Of a DNA stretch of 64,000 nucleotides, positions 27,105 to 35,580 are shown piece by piece; the stretch's first letter is position 1, and each line of letters starts with the position of its first letter. Origin of the DNA: Commensalibacter papalotli (lineage in GTDB: Bacteria > Pseudomonadota > Alphaproteobacteria > Acetobacterales > Acetobacteraceae); assembly GCF_947179115.1 (NCBI RefSeq), contig NZ_CAMXCI010000001.1, positions 620,001-684,000 on the forward strand, given 5' to 3'. Position numbers and translations under genes: made by a program. The notes below the pieces were generated by a model. It searched no databases and was not told the origin of the DNA. It was given only the letters and a program-made list of their open reading frames with translations.

Positions 27105-28844
27105 ATGCAAAATAAAAAAGCTATAATTAAAATTCCCCCTATTGCTACGGGAATAATTGAAACTTTTCGTAAAGGATATTCCTTTTCTGATTTTAAACAT
27201 GATGCACTAGCTGGATTAACAATTGGAACGGTTGCTGTTCCTCTTTCCATGGCATTAGCGATCGCAACAGGTGTTCCACCAGAACATGGATTATATACAG
27301 CCATTGTTGCTGGTGCACTTATTGCATTAACTGGGGGATCTAAGTTTAATATTTCAGGTCCAACAGCTGCTTTTGTCGTTATTTTGTTTCCTATTGTTAA
27401 AGATTATGGAATTGGTGGATTGCTTTTAGCAACCATTATGGCGGGAATTATTCTGCTTTTAATGGGAATTAGCAAAATGGGACAATTAATACGTTTTGTC
27501 CCCTATCCTGTTGTTTTGGGTTTTACTGCTGGTATTGCAATTATTATTGCTATTTTACAAATTCCTGACTTTCTTGGACTACGTACAGAAAAACTTGGTG
27601 ATGATTTCCTTAGTAATCTTGGTATAATTTTTTCTTCTTTAGGCACTATCAACCCTTATGAAATGGGTGTTGGTTTATTTACGCTCATCTTGCTTATTAT
27701 GTGGCCTAAATTTAAAATTCCCCTTCCTGCACCTCTCGTTGGGCTTATTGTTGGTGGAATAGTGGCTTATTTTATCAATAATAGCGTTAATGGCGCCGAT
27801 ATCAAAACAATTGCTTCTAGCTTTACTTGGCACGCCAATGGAATAGACGGTAATGGTATTCCTCCTATTCCTCCTTCATTAGTCATGCCGTGGGCTTTAC
27901 CTGGTCCTGACGGACAGCCTTTAGTCATTAGTTTTAAACTTATTCATGCGCTTATAGGGCCAGCATTTGCCATTGCTACCTTAGGAGCAATTGAATCTTT
28001 ATTATGCGCAGTCATTGCAGATGAACTTACCGACACAAAACATAATCCAAATGCTGAGTTAATCGGACAAGGGTTGGGAAATATTATAGCACCTCTTTTT
28101 GGGGGGATTACTGCAACAGCTGCTATAGCAAGAACTGCAACTAGTATTCGTAGTGGTGCGAGGTCTCCTATTGCAGCTATTATTCACTCAATTTTTGTGT
28201 TATTAGCTGTTGTCCTTTTCGCCTCCTTACTCGGATATGTTCCCATGGCATCCCTTGGAGCTTTATTATTCATAGTGGCATGGAATATGAGCGAGGCAAA
28301 ACATTGTATTAAAACAATAAAAACCTCGCCGCGCAGTGATGTTAGTATTTTGTTAATTTGTTTTGGATTAACTATTGTGTTTGACATGGTGATTGCAGTT
28401 GCAGTCGGTGTTGCTCTATCTGCTGTATTGTTTATTCGCAGTATGACCCATGCATCAAAAACTTCTATGATTGAAAACCATCCAGAGCTTGATGAAATAA
28501 CAAATGAGGTTGTTGTTTTTGATATTAATGGACCATTATTTTTTGGCGTCGCAGAAAGAACTATTGCTTCTTTTAAATCCTATGACAATTTACATAAAAA
28601 AATATTAATTTTGGATATGAAAGATGTCATTAGCATTGACGGAACGACGATATCAGGTTTGCAATCCATAAAAAAACAAATTTTTAACAATAAACAATCT
28701 TTGATTTTTGTTGGTGCTTCCACAGAGATGATTTTAGCCTTAAAACGTGCTGGGTTATATAAAATAAAAGGCAGATTAACTTATTGCTCTGACTTTAAAT
28801 ATGCGCGAGATATCGCAAAAAAATGGTTGAACGACTTGTCTTAA
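27105..28844 (+). CDS. SulP-family anion transporter with STAS domain
   Basis: Inner-membrane permease of 579 residues. The N-terminal half has 10-14 membrane helices with the SulP signature GLYTAIVAGALIALTGGSKFNISGPTAAF (split here: GLYTAIVAGA, then GGSKFNISGPTAAF). The C-terminal STAS domain (about 470-575) has IDGTTISGLQSI and LIFVGAS. The substrate could be sulfate, bicarbonate or a dicarboxylate; sequence alone does not decide. Good ribosome site AACGAGGA before ATG. It runs opposite to and between opgH and opgG/D, and shares the 26866-27104 promoter region with opgH. A terminator follows at 28851. Confidence 0.9.
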   Translation: MQNKKAIIKIPPIATGIIETFRKGYSFSDFKHDALAGLTIGTVAVPLSMALAIATGVPPEHGLYTAIVAGALIALTGGSKFNISGPTAAFVVILFPIVKDYGIGGLLLATIMAGIILLLMGISKMGQLIRFVPYPVVLGFTAGIAIIIAILQIPDFLGLRTEKLGDDFLSNLGIIFSSLGTINPYEMGVGLFTLILLIMWPKFKIPLPAPLVGLIVGGIVAYFINNSVNGADIKTIASSFTWHANGIDGNGIPPIPPSLVMPWALPGPDGQPLVISFKLIHALIGPAFAIATLGAIESLLCAVIADELTDTKHNPNAELIGQGLGNIIAPLFGGITATAAIARTATSIRSGARSPIAAIIHSIFVLLAVVLFASLLGYVPMASLGALLFIVAWNMSEAKHCIKTIKTSPRSDVSILLICFGLTIVFDMVIAVAVGVALSAVLFIRSMTHASKTSMIENHPELDEITNEVVVFDINGPLFFGVAERTIASFKSYDNLHKKILILDMKDVISIDGTTISGLQSIKKQIFNNKQSLIFVGASTEMILALKRAGLYKIKGRLTYCSDFKYARDIAKKWLNDLS

Positions 28845-28850
28845 AAATAA

Positions 28851-28884
28851 AAAGCCTGGATGTAATTTATCCAGGCTTTTTTTT
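28851..28884. terminator. Terminator between sulP-type gene and opgG/D
   Basis: Perfect 11-bp repeat (28851-28861 and 28869-28879; AGCCTGGAT core) with a 7-nt loop and a run of eight T residues on the plus strand and A-rich on the other. It serves the two convergent genes. Confidence 0.9.
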
Positions 28885-28901
28885 CTAGTATATAGAAAAG
28901 A

Positions 28902-30464
28902 TTAAGCGGTCCAACGATACAACCATTTTTCAGAAATCGGATTGTCACCATCCATTAACACACATTTTAATTCTGCTGTTTTCGCACTCTCTGGTGCAAA
29001 TTCAAAAGTCGTTCTCCATCCATGTGACGCTGGATTAGCCTCGACAACTATATTACTTACTTTACCCGCAGAACTTGTAACGTTTAAAGTTAGTTGTTTA
29101 TTTGTAGGATAACGATTTAAAGGTCCATCAAAGAAATCAACACAGAAAAAACGAACATCTGGCTTATCAACAACAGCCCCTACACGAGTTGCTGCCACTC
29201 TGGCTAAATCTGAGCTCCATGGATTATCCCATCCCCAATACAAGCGATAAGTAAATGAATATTCTCCACCTTCTTTAAAAGGTTGTTTAGGGCGCCAAAA
29301 AGCAACAATATTATCATTAACTTCACTTGGTGTTGGGATTTCAACTAGATTTACACTGCCCGATTGCCACTCACCGACTGGTTCCACCCATAAAGATGGA
29401 CGCAACTCATAATGCAACGCCAAATCTTCATATTGAGAAAAATCACGCTTACGCTGCATTAAGCCGAAACCTTTTGGGGCTGTATCAGAAAAAACAGAAT
29501 ATTGTAAATCAACAGGATTATTTAATGGTCTCCATATCTGCTCTCCAGTTCCTGTCCAGATTAACAGCCCTTCACTATCATGCGCTGCTGGGCGCCAATC
29601 ATCCACATGATTACGATTATTAGCATCAAAATAAAACATTCCTGTTAATGGCGCAATACCACCATTACCAATGGTTTTGCGTGGATAAAAATAACTTTCC
29701 ACATCAAAAGTTGTTGTTTCACCAGGACGAATTGTGAACTTAAAAGCCCCAGCCAAAGAAGGACTATCCAACAATGCGTATATCACCAGAGATTCAATTC
29801 CAGATGTTGGCCTTACAATCCAAAAAGCTCTGAATAGTGGAAATTCCTCTCCTTGAGGGTCCGCTGTCCCCTTAGCAAAACCGCGTGCAGACAATCCATA
29901 TTGTTGGCCTTTGGCAACTGCACGGAAATAAGAAGCCCCTAAAAAGACCGCAAATTCTTCCATAACATCGTTTTGATTAAGCTTGGTCATAAGCTTAAAG
30001 CCAGAAAATCCTAAATTGTCTTCAACACGAAATTTAGGATTTCTGTAATTGAACATATCTGGGCTGTAGGTAACAGGTGTAGAAACACCATCAACCACTT
30101 CATAGATATCTATTCGAGGCCTATACAAAAAACCTCGGGGAAAAAATTGTACTTCAAAATTTAAATTACTGCCACGCCATAAAGCACTTTCTGGCTTAAA
30201 TTCAACACTGCGAAATCCATCAAAATCTAACTTATCAATCGCATCTGGTAACTTATCACTTGGGGCGCTATAAGATTTTTTTGCTATTTCACGGGCTAAT
30301 TGCCGTACGGTTGTTTGATCAAAAGGTTTCCCTTTTTCCCCATCACTGGACTTGGCATCAGCAGCCATAGCCTGAGGAATGATTGAACCTTGCACAGCTT
30401 CACCTACCATACTGGCTAGAGAAATACCTGCAGCTGAACGTAAAAGATCTCGACGAAATACCAC
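28902..30464 (-). CDS. Periplasmic glucans biosynthesis protein OpgG/OpgD
   Basis: Periplasmic beta-glucan-modifying protein of 520 residues. The N-terminus MVFRRDLLRSAAGISLASM carries a twin-arginine motif (FRRDLL) and an Ala-rich signal ending near QAMA-ADA, so export is by Tat, as for E. coli OpgD; OpgG there is Sec-dependent. The MdoG domain covers the rest: DGFRSVEFKPESALW, FEVQFFPRGFLY, GIAPLTGMFYF and NDNIVAFWRPKQPF. It acts with opgH (24649-26865) to make periplasmic glucan. Whether to call it opgG or opgD is uncertain; with only one gene present it probably does both jobs. Confidence 0.9.
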   Translation of the reverse strand: MVFRRDLLRSAAGISLASMVGEAVQGSIIPQAMAADAKSSDGEKGKPFDQTTVRQLAREIAKKSYSAPSDKLPDAIDKLDFDGFRSVEFKPESALWRGSNLNFEVQFFPRGFLYRPRIDIYEVVDGVSTPVTYSPDMFNYRNPKFRVEDNLGFSGFKLMTKLNQNDVMEEFAVFLGASYFRAVAKGQQYGLSARGFAKGTADPQGEEFPLFRAFWIVRPTSGIESLVIYALLDSPSLAGAFKFTIRPGETTTFDVESYFYPRKTIGNGGIAPLTGMFYFDANNRNHVDDWRPAAHDSEGLLIWTGTGEQIWRPLNNPVDLQYSVFSDTAPKGFGLMQRKRDFSQYEDLALHYELRPSLWVEPVGEWQSGSVNLVEIPTPSEVNDNIVAFWRPKQPFKEGGEYSFTYRLYWGWDNPWSSDLARVAATRVGAVVDKPDVRFFCVDFFDGPLNRYPTNKQLTLNVTSSAGKVSNIVVEANPASHGWRTTFEFAPESAKTAELKCVLMDGDNPISEKWLYRWTA

Positions 30465-30577
30465 GTTTAAACCCTTAAATAATTAGTGTTGAATAGGTTG
30501 AGATAATAATCTGTATAAAATAATACGTTATTCATAGTCACCATTATATCAAAGAATAAAAAAATACCTATCATTCT

Positions 30578-30591
30578 TTGTTACCATTTTT
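30578..30591. promoter_or_regulatory. Second copy of the opg upstream 14-base motif
   Basis: Identical 14 bases to 27016-27029, 114 bases upstream of the opgG/D start. Surrounded by AT-rich sequence with a partial repeat of TAGGTA/TACCTA nearby. Function inferred only from the shared placement. Confidence 0.35.
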
Positions 30592-30686
30592 CTTATAGCA
30601 AATAGGTAACTATACTCTCTTTTACCTACCATACACGAAAACGAGTGGAATGCAAACGTCCCTTTAAATATCATCAATTCTGATAA

Positions 30687-31295
30687 TTATTCCAAATAAA
30701 CTGCCTTATGAATTTGTAAATATTGAATAAGGGCAACAGTCTTTAAATCAATAATCTCTTCATTTTTTACTTTTTCAATGGCTTCCGACAAACTCATTTC
30801 AAGAACAAAAATATCTTCACCTTCAGAACGAAGACCACCACCTTGTTGTATTCTTTTGTCAACGCAAGCAATGTAATAGTATAATTTCTCGGTTGATATG
30901 CCTGGGCAACTATACAAAGCATATAAATAATCAAGCTTGGCAATATGCCACCCTGTTTCTTCTTGCACTTCTCTTATAACGGCAATATTGGCTGCGGCAA
31001 GAACATCTTGTGGATGAGAATCAAAATCCTCTTGATCAATATTACCCGCACAAGCTTCAATAACTGGGCGTTGATCTCCACAAAAGACAATCGGAGCACG
31101 CCATTGAGACGTAAAAACTAATTGCTTTGTATCTTGACGATAGAGTAAAACAACCACACTATCACGTGCTTTCAAAACTTCTCTTGATAATAATACTTCT
31201 TGACCATCATCATATTGTTGGAGCATTTGCGCCAATTCTAACTTAGAATGTCCTTTATATATTGTGCTCGTTTCTTTTAAAATCATTTTTGACAT
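30687..31295 (-). CDS. NUDIX hydrolase, ADP-ribose pyrophosphatase/NudK-like
   Basis: 202 residues from the ATG at 31295, which has GAGAAAG 9 bases upstream; a TTG at 31304 would add three residues. The Nudix box core REVQEETGW (around residue 112) is intact, with upstream GNIDQEDF and downstream SCPGISTEKLYYYIACVD typical of the ADP-sugar or GDP-mannose pyrophosphatase subgroup. It would hydrolyse nucleoside-diphosphate sugars. It is divergent from the DUF423 gene across 218 bases holding a 15-bp palindrome. Confidence 0.87.
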   Translation of the reverse strand: MSKMILKETSTIYKGHSKLELAQMLQQYDDGQEVLLSREVLKARDSVVVLLYRQDTKQLVFTSQWRAPIVFCGDQRPVIEACAGNIDQEDFDSHPQDVLAAANIAVIREVQEETGWHIAKLDYLYALYSCPGISTEKLYYYIACVDKRIQQGGGLRSEGEDIFVLEMSLSEAIEKVKNEEIIDLKTVALIQYLQIHKAVYLE

Positions 31296-31425
31296 TATCA
31301 GCAACTTTCTCTTTATTCTTAACTACTAATATAACTTGATTAAACTTGTATTTTTAATAATCTCATATTTTTTATATCATTTTGAATAATATTTCGTATT
31401 ATTAAAGTCGATCAATATTTATTTA

Positions 31426-31440
31426 GAATAATAATTATTC
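31426..31440. promoter_or_regulatory. Perfect 7-1-7 palindrome in divergent spacer (Fur-box-like)
   Basis: The 15 bases GAATAATAATTATTC form a perfect 7-1-7 inverted repeat. The core ATAAT-n-ATTAT equals the centre of the Fur consensus, and it lies 53 bases before a TATAAT at 31493-31498. In so AT-rich a spacer chance is possible. Confidence 0.3.
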
Positions 31441-31492
31441 TCATCAACTTGACTATTTTTAGAATTTTTTTAAAAATGGGTTATTTCTTCGT

Positions 31493-31498
31493 TATAAT
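31493..31498 (+). promoter_or_regulatory. Candidate -10 box for the DUF423 gene
   Basis: TATAAT is 15 bases before the ATG at 31514, so the transcript would have a leader of only about ten bases. No matching TTGACA lies at the right spacing; the TTGACT at 31449 is too far. No ribosome-binding site is visible, in line with a very short leader. Confidence 0.4.
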
Positions 31499-31513
31499 AC
31501 TGGTTATTATCAT

Positions 31514-31933
31514 ATGACTTCTAAGACATCTTTTTTCTCTACTCGCCTTTGGCTAGCAACTGGCGCTTTTTATGGGATGACTGCTGTTATTTTGTCTTCT
31601 CTTACCTCTCACCTTCCTGACAGTTATTTTGTCGGTGCTGGCAGGGATATGACACGTATCGCGGATACGATCTTATTTATTCATAGCCTAGCATTAATTG
31701 GAATTTCAATCTTACAAAAAATTTGGCAACCATCCATACATTTGAACATTGTTGGATTTACTTTTAATTTGGGGCTTTGGTTATTTTGTGGCGCTGTGTT
31801 CTATACAGCTATGACAGGTAATCATCCACCACTCCTACCCATTGCACCTATGGGTGGCAGCACCCTTATTTTTGCATGGTTCTATTTAACAGTAGCAGCT
31901 TTTGTAATCAAAGATCGCAGTAGTCATTCATAA
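31514..31933 (+). CDS. DUF423 family membrane protein
   Basis: 139 residues, four membrane segments (about 10-27, 50-68, 77-98 and 108-130). The family pattern ends with FCGAVFYTAMTGNHP...LPIAPMGGSTLIFAWF, that is G-lF and AP-GG-W motifs. Relatives are small integral inner-membrane proteins of unknown role (E. coli YgdD). The stop is 22 bases before the stop of the convergent lipoprotein gene. No function can be assigned. Confidence 0.85.
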   Translation: MTSKTSFFSTRLWLATGAFYGMTAVILSSLTSHLPDSYFVGAGRDMTRIADTILFIHSLALIGISILQKIWQPSIHLNIVGFTFNLGLWLFCGAVFYTAMTGNHPPLLPIAPMGGSTLIFAWFYLTVAAFVIKDRSSHS

Positions 31934-31955
31934 CGATTACCACGATATAATAAAC

Positions 31956-32888
31956 CTATTCTGATGTTTTCTTTGTTTTTTTAGTTAAAACAAGCAAAGC
32001 ATCAGAAGCCAATTGATAAGTTATCGGGTCAGCATGCAAACTGGTTGCACGATCCAAATATTTTTTAGCATCAGGATAATCTTTTAACAATAAAGCACTT
32101 TTTCCTGCTCTCACATAAAACTGAGCAGCCGCAACAAAATCCTTCATCGCCTCACTAATCTGCCCCTGTAATGCCAATGTTCTGACCATAGCTCGATATT
32201 CAACTTGTTCACGTCGTATATCTTGCGCTGTTTTGGCTGCAGTCATGGCCTGAGGGTATTGCCCTTGTTTATAAGATAACAAAGCGTGCAGTTCTTGTTG
32301 ATCAGCCTTCCAGCTTTTTTCTTCTTCTTTTTTGGGTTTTCCATTAATCAAAAGCTGATCAAGTTTTTGTACATATTGGCCAAGGGCATTTATATCTCCT
32401 TGATCATTTACAATTAACGCTGATAAAAAATAAGAACGTTCTTGAATATCTTCATGCTTACTTTTCTCAGCCATTAGTGCTGCTTGAGCTGCCTCAGTTA
32501 AACGGTTCATACGATATAAAATTGCTGCTCTGACAAGATCAAGTTGAGAGCTATTTTCTTGCCCTCTTATACGCAACTCATTATTTGTTAGCACAACCGT
32601 TTGCAGTGCGTCCTGAGTATTATTTAAACCTAACTGTATAGTCGCTAGATTATACCCAGCGTCATCAATATTAGCAACGTCATCACTAGTCAAAGCATAA
32701 TCAAACGATTTTTTATAATTTATCTCTGCTTGTTGCAATTGATCATAATAAACTGCTTCGTCCGCTACATCCATCGTACGATCAAAAGGGTCATCTCGTG
32801 TCGGTTCAGGAGGCTCTGTACCGCCACAACCTGCCATTCCAAGTAAAAGAGGGATTAATATGGTAAAGTTTTTATATAATATCCTCAT
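31956..32888 (-). CDS. TPR-like lipoprotein, last gene of MCE-type operon
   Basis: 310 residues. N-terminus has a lipoprotein signal with lipobox GMAGC (acylated Cys21), then helical repeats with TPR character (for example AEINYKKSFDYALTSDDV, AAILYRMNRLTEAAQAAL, AAQFYVRAGKSALLLKDY and AKKYLDRATSLHAD). It overlaps the MCE gene by 4 bases (ATGA), so it is translationally coupled to it. In Mla systems a periplasmic MlaC carries lipid from the outer membrane; no MlaC-like gene is here, so this lipoprotein may be the outer-leaflet or outer-membrane partner. That role is inference. Confidence 0.8.
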   Translation of the reverse strand: MRILYKNFTILIPLLLGMAGCGGTEPPEPTRDDPFDRTMDVADEAVYYDQLQQAEINYKKSFDYALTSDDVANIDDAGYNLATIQLGLNNTQDALQTVVLTNNELRIRGQENSSQLDLVRAAILYRMNRLTEAAQAALMAEKSKHEDIQERSYFLSALIVNDQGDINALGQYVQKLDQLLINGKPKKEEEKSWKADQQELHALLSYKQGQYPQAMTAAKTAQDIRREQVEYRAMVRTLALQGQISEAMKDFVAAAQFYVRAGKSALLLKDYPDAKKYLDRATSLHADPITYQLASDALLVLTKKTKKTSE

Positions 32889-33862
32889 GGTCTGACCTCT
32901 CGTGCAGGTAAACGTTTCGATTTACGTGGTTCTTTACCATTTCCACCTAACAACCATAGACCTTTGACTTGGACAATTAATTTTTGCAAATCTGCCACGG
33001 TTGACTGTAGCTGAATCATCATCGCTGGCAATTGTTCAGTTGTATTTTTAACATTCTTACTAATTGGAACTAGATTTTTCGTAATAGGTACCAAATTAGG
33101 AGAAGCTTTGGAAAGATCTTTAGAAACTTTACCGAAATTAACAACCATTTGGTCAGCATGTTTTACAACATGATTAAGATTTTCTTCGATCGGTTGTAAT
33201 TGATCAATAATATTATTCAAAGTTTGAACCATATTTTCAGCACGACGTATAAGCTCATCATTATTCACTAGCTGACCAACAGTTCCCTTACCTTGTTGAA
33301 TACCCTCTACAATCATCTCCAAAGATGCCATCATATTTTTAGCACTGTCCATTGTTGGCACAATACGTTCATGAATTTGCATAACCATTTGAGAAATTTG
33401 ATCAGCAGGGTTTGGTTCTGTCTTGGCTACCAATACAGCATATTTCCAATTTAATTTTGTGCTATACCCACGAGTAATGGAAACATATGCAGCCCCAGCG
33501 ACTGCAAATTGCCTTTTAATGGTTGCTTGACTATCTCTACGAATAAACGTGGTTAATTGGGGATCAATCGCCGCAACAGCGGACAACCCACCGTCAGAAT
33601 TAACATTGATTTTTTTAATTGTTCCTGCATTAATCCCAAAAACCTCAACATTATCACCCACAGATAAATTATCCACCCCAGTCTGAGGCAATATAATATT
33701 CAGTTCTGATGCGGGCGTCATCCAATCTCTTAGAACGCCAGCCTCAATGACGGCCCCAACAAATGCCAATAAACAGAGTAATACCAGCCCACCCGTCCAT
33801 TCATTGGCGTATCTTAACTGAAATAGCTGCCGTGTTTTTGTATATCGTTTACTATTAAACAT
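32885..33862 (-). CDS. MCE/MlaD-family lipid-transport substrate-binding protein
   Basis: 325 residues: one N-terminal membrane anchor (about 25-44), one MCE domain (about 50-140: TGVDNLSVGDNVEVFGINAG, AAIDPQLTTFIRRDSQATI, VAGAAYVSITRG) and a long helical tail (about 150-300) predicted to form a coiled-coil or tunnel. MCE proteins form periplasmic hexamers that move lipids between membranes with an MlaE-type permease. It starts 1 base after the ATPase-like gene stop and overlaps the lipoprotein gene. The tail has a Lys/Arg-rich C-terminus (KEPRKSKRLPAREVRP). Confidence 0.88.
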   Translation of the reverse strand: MFNSKRYTKTRQLFQLRYANEWTGGLVLLCLLAFVGAVIEAGVLRDWMTPASELNIILPQTGVDNLSVGDNVEVFGINAGTIKKINVNSDGGLSAVAAIDPQLTTFIRRDSQATIKRQFAVAGAAYVSITRGYSTKLNWKYAVLVAKTEPNPADQISQMVMQIHERIVPTMDSAKNMMASLEMIVEGIQQGKGTVGQLVNNDELIRRAENMVQTLNNIIDQLQPIEENLNHVVKHADQMVVNFGKVSKDLSKASPNLVPITKNLVPISKNVKNTTEQLPAMMIQLQSTVADLQKLIVQVKGLWLLGGNGKEPRKSKRLPAREVRP

Positions 33863-33863
33863 T

Positions 33864-34556
33864 TCATCCCAGCCGTATTGAGGTTAAACCTTTTTCTTGT
33901 AAACGCATCCATTGCGTTACACGTTCTTTGTAATCATCCCACAAACTTAGTTGGCGAGTAAAACAAAGAATACCCACCCCTCTATTTTGTGCAGTATTTA
34001 ACATCTCAAGTAAAGGAGACATTAATTCAGCAGAGGATCCTTCTGCTGGATATTCTAATATTAACAAGTCAGGTTTTCCTAACAAAGCACGTACACATGC
34101 TGCGCGTGCCAAATCAATCACTGTTGCCTCCCTTGGAGTATCCATAGGAAGCCCTGGCAATCCAAATCTATGACACAAAACCATTGCTTGATCTGCCAGT
34201 TTTTCTTCATCAATATTTGTATGGTGCAACGAAGGTAGTAATATATTAATCGCAATAGAATACATATCCATCCATCCACTCCTTTGGAAGACGCGACCAA
34301 TATTCCCCCGCAGAGCCGATAAACGTGGTTCTTTTAAAGCAAACCAATCTAAACCTTTAAAATGTACGCTGCCTTCTCTTAATAGAACCATACCAGTGCA
34401 TAAATCTGCCAACGCAGATGCAACTTCAAGATCACGAGCTTCTATAATAACACAATCGCCTGCTCTGACTTTTAGGTTAAACGCAACAGGCGGCAAGTAG
34501 TTTTCTTCAAAAGATGGTTTTGCTTCATGAACTTCTAATAATATCTTATTTGCCAT
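33864..34556 (-). CDS. Degenerate ABC ATPase-like protein (MlaF position)
   Basis: 230 residues from the ATG at 34556 (MANKILLEVHEAKP), 4 bases beyond the permease stop; an earlier start at 34592 would overlap the permease. The overall ABC ATPase order is readable, but the catalytic motifs are absent. The Walker A region (about 37-49, IIEARDLEVASAL) has no Gly-Lys-Ser/Thr, the signature (about 144-148) reads ATVID rather than LSGGQ, Walker B reads LLILEYP (E168-Y169 in place of Asp-Glu) and the H-loop His is R201. Only the Q-loop Gln (Q91) remains. The frame is intact. Probably a structural pseudo-ATPase of the operon. Confidence 0.75.
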   Translation of the reverse strand: MANKILLEVHEAKPSFEENYLPPVAFNLKVRAGDCVIIEARDLEVASALADLCTGMVLLREGSVHFKGLDWFALKEPRLSALRGNIGRVFQRSGWMDMYSIAINILLPSLHHTNIDEEKLADQAMVLCHRFGLPGLPMDTPREATVIDLARAACVRALLGKPDLLILEYPAEGSSAELMSPLLEMLNTAQNRGVGILCFTRQLSLWDDYKERVTQWMRLQEKGLTSIRLG

Positions 34557-34560
34557 TCTT

Positions 34561-35580
34561 TTAAAAATCCAACGTAAACAAAATATTAACAACCATAATC
34601 AACATTATTCCACGAGTAAAACCTTTAGGCAATAAAGTGGAAGGTTCGTCGTCAACTTTGACATTCATTCCAGTAATACAGGAACCAACTCCAACCATAA
34701 ATCCCATGACGACAAACTTTAATGGAACCAAGACATAGTCAGCTACGGACATTGCAGATAAAATATTACTATAAAAAGTCCATATAGAATCTTGCATTGT
34801 TCCCAAAGCATACGTTACGACATATCCCATAAATAATGATGTTGTTCCAAAAATCATTCCCAGAGTAAAACTGCCGATTGTGAAAGCCCATGCTCTAGGT
34901 AAAACAATGGTTATAAAAGGATCAATTCCCATCGTAGTCAAAGATTTCAACTGACCTCCCATTGCCAACAAACTGCATTCTGTAACCGTCAATATACCAT
35001 TACGACCAAGCAATATCATACCCACAAGAATAGGAGCAACCTCTCTAACTAGCACGGTAATTAAAATAGGCCCTGTCATCTTGGTTAATCCTGCGGCTCC
35101 CAACCAAAAAATTGCTTGAGACACCACAGCTAACCCAGCCAAAGTTGCCGTAAAAAAAGTGCTAAAAAAACCTCCACAAACAACTTGCCCCAAAGATCTT
35201 TTGAATTCATATTTTACTGTACGGCGCCATGTTATTGGCGAGGCGCTTTCCACCAATATCCCCCATGAAGCTGCCAGTACACCAAGTAAAAAGCGAAAAT
35301 AACTGCGTGTTTTTTCACCAACAACATATAATATAGGAAGAAGATACCATAAGATAATAATCGCGATTTTTTGCAGCCATGCAAATCGCCCCTCTTCTAC
35401 CATTTTTAACCGAAATGATAGACGTTGGGTTTCTTGAGATTCACGGTTACGAATATTTTTAACATATTGCTCTACGTCATCTATGCCATCTTTATTCAAA
35501 TCCGCAAGCATAGTCTCTATTCGATTTTTATCATCTTGTTTTTCAAAGGATTTTTGTTCAAAACCGTTTAAATGCTTCAT
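34561..35580 (-). CDS. MlaE-family ABC permease with charged N-terminal extension
   Basis: 339 residues. The MlaE/DUF140 core (about 130-335, five to six helices) has VREVAPILVGMILLGRNG (around residue 180) and LTTMGIDPFITIVLPRAWA, the usual EQ-loop region. The first 80 residues are hydrophilic and include D27-x-N29-x-D31-G-x-D34-x-x-E37, an EF-hand or TSP3-like calcium-binding loop, not known to me from MlaE. It overlaps the cyclase-like gene by 4 bases (35577-35580) and is followed 4 bases later by the ATPase-like gene. It is expected to form the inner-membrane channel of the lipid transporter. Confidence 0.87.
   Translation of the reverse strand: MKHLNGFEQKSFEKQDDKNRIETMLADLNKDGIDDVEQYVKNIRNRESQETQRLSFRLKMVEEGRFAWLQKIAIIILWYLLPILYVVGEKTRSYFRFLLGVLAASWGILVESASPITWRRTVKYEFKRSLGQVVCGGFFSTFFTATLAGLAVVSQAIFWLGAAGLTKMTGPILITVLVREVAPILVGMILLGRNGILTVTECSLLAMGGQLKSLTTMGIDPFITIVLPRAWAFTIGSFTLGMIFGTTSLFMGYVVTYALGTMQDSIWTFYSNILSAMSVADYVLVPLKFVVMGFMVGVGSCITGMNVKVDDEPSTLLPKGFTRGIMLIMVVNILFTLDF

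Noticed and set aside
33864..34592. Frameshift explaining the missing ATPase motifs
   Set aside because: The frame is open throughout and the rest of the ABC fold order is collinear, so motif loss is by substitution.
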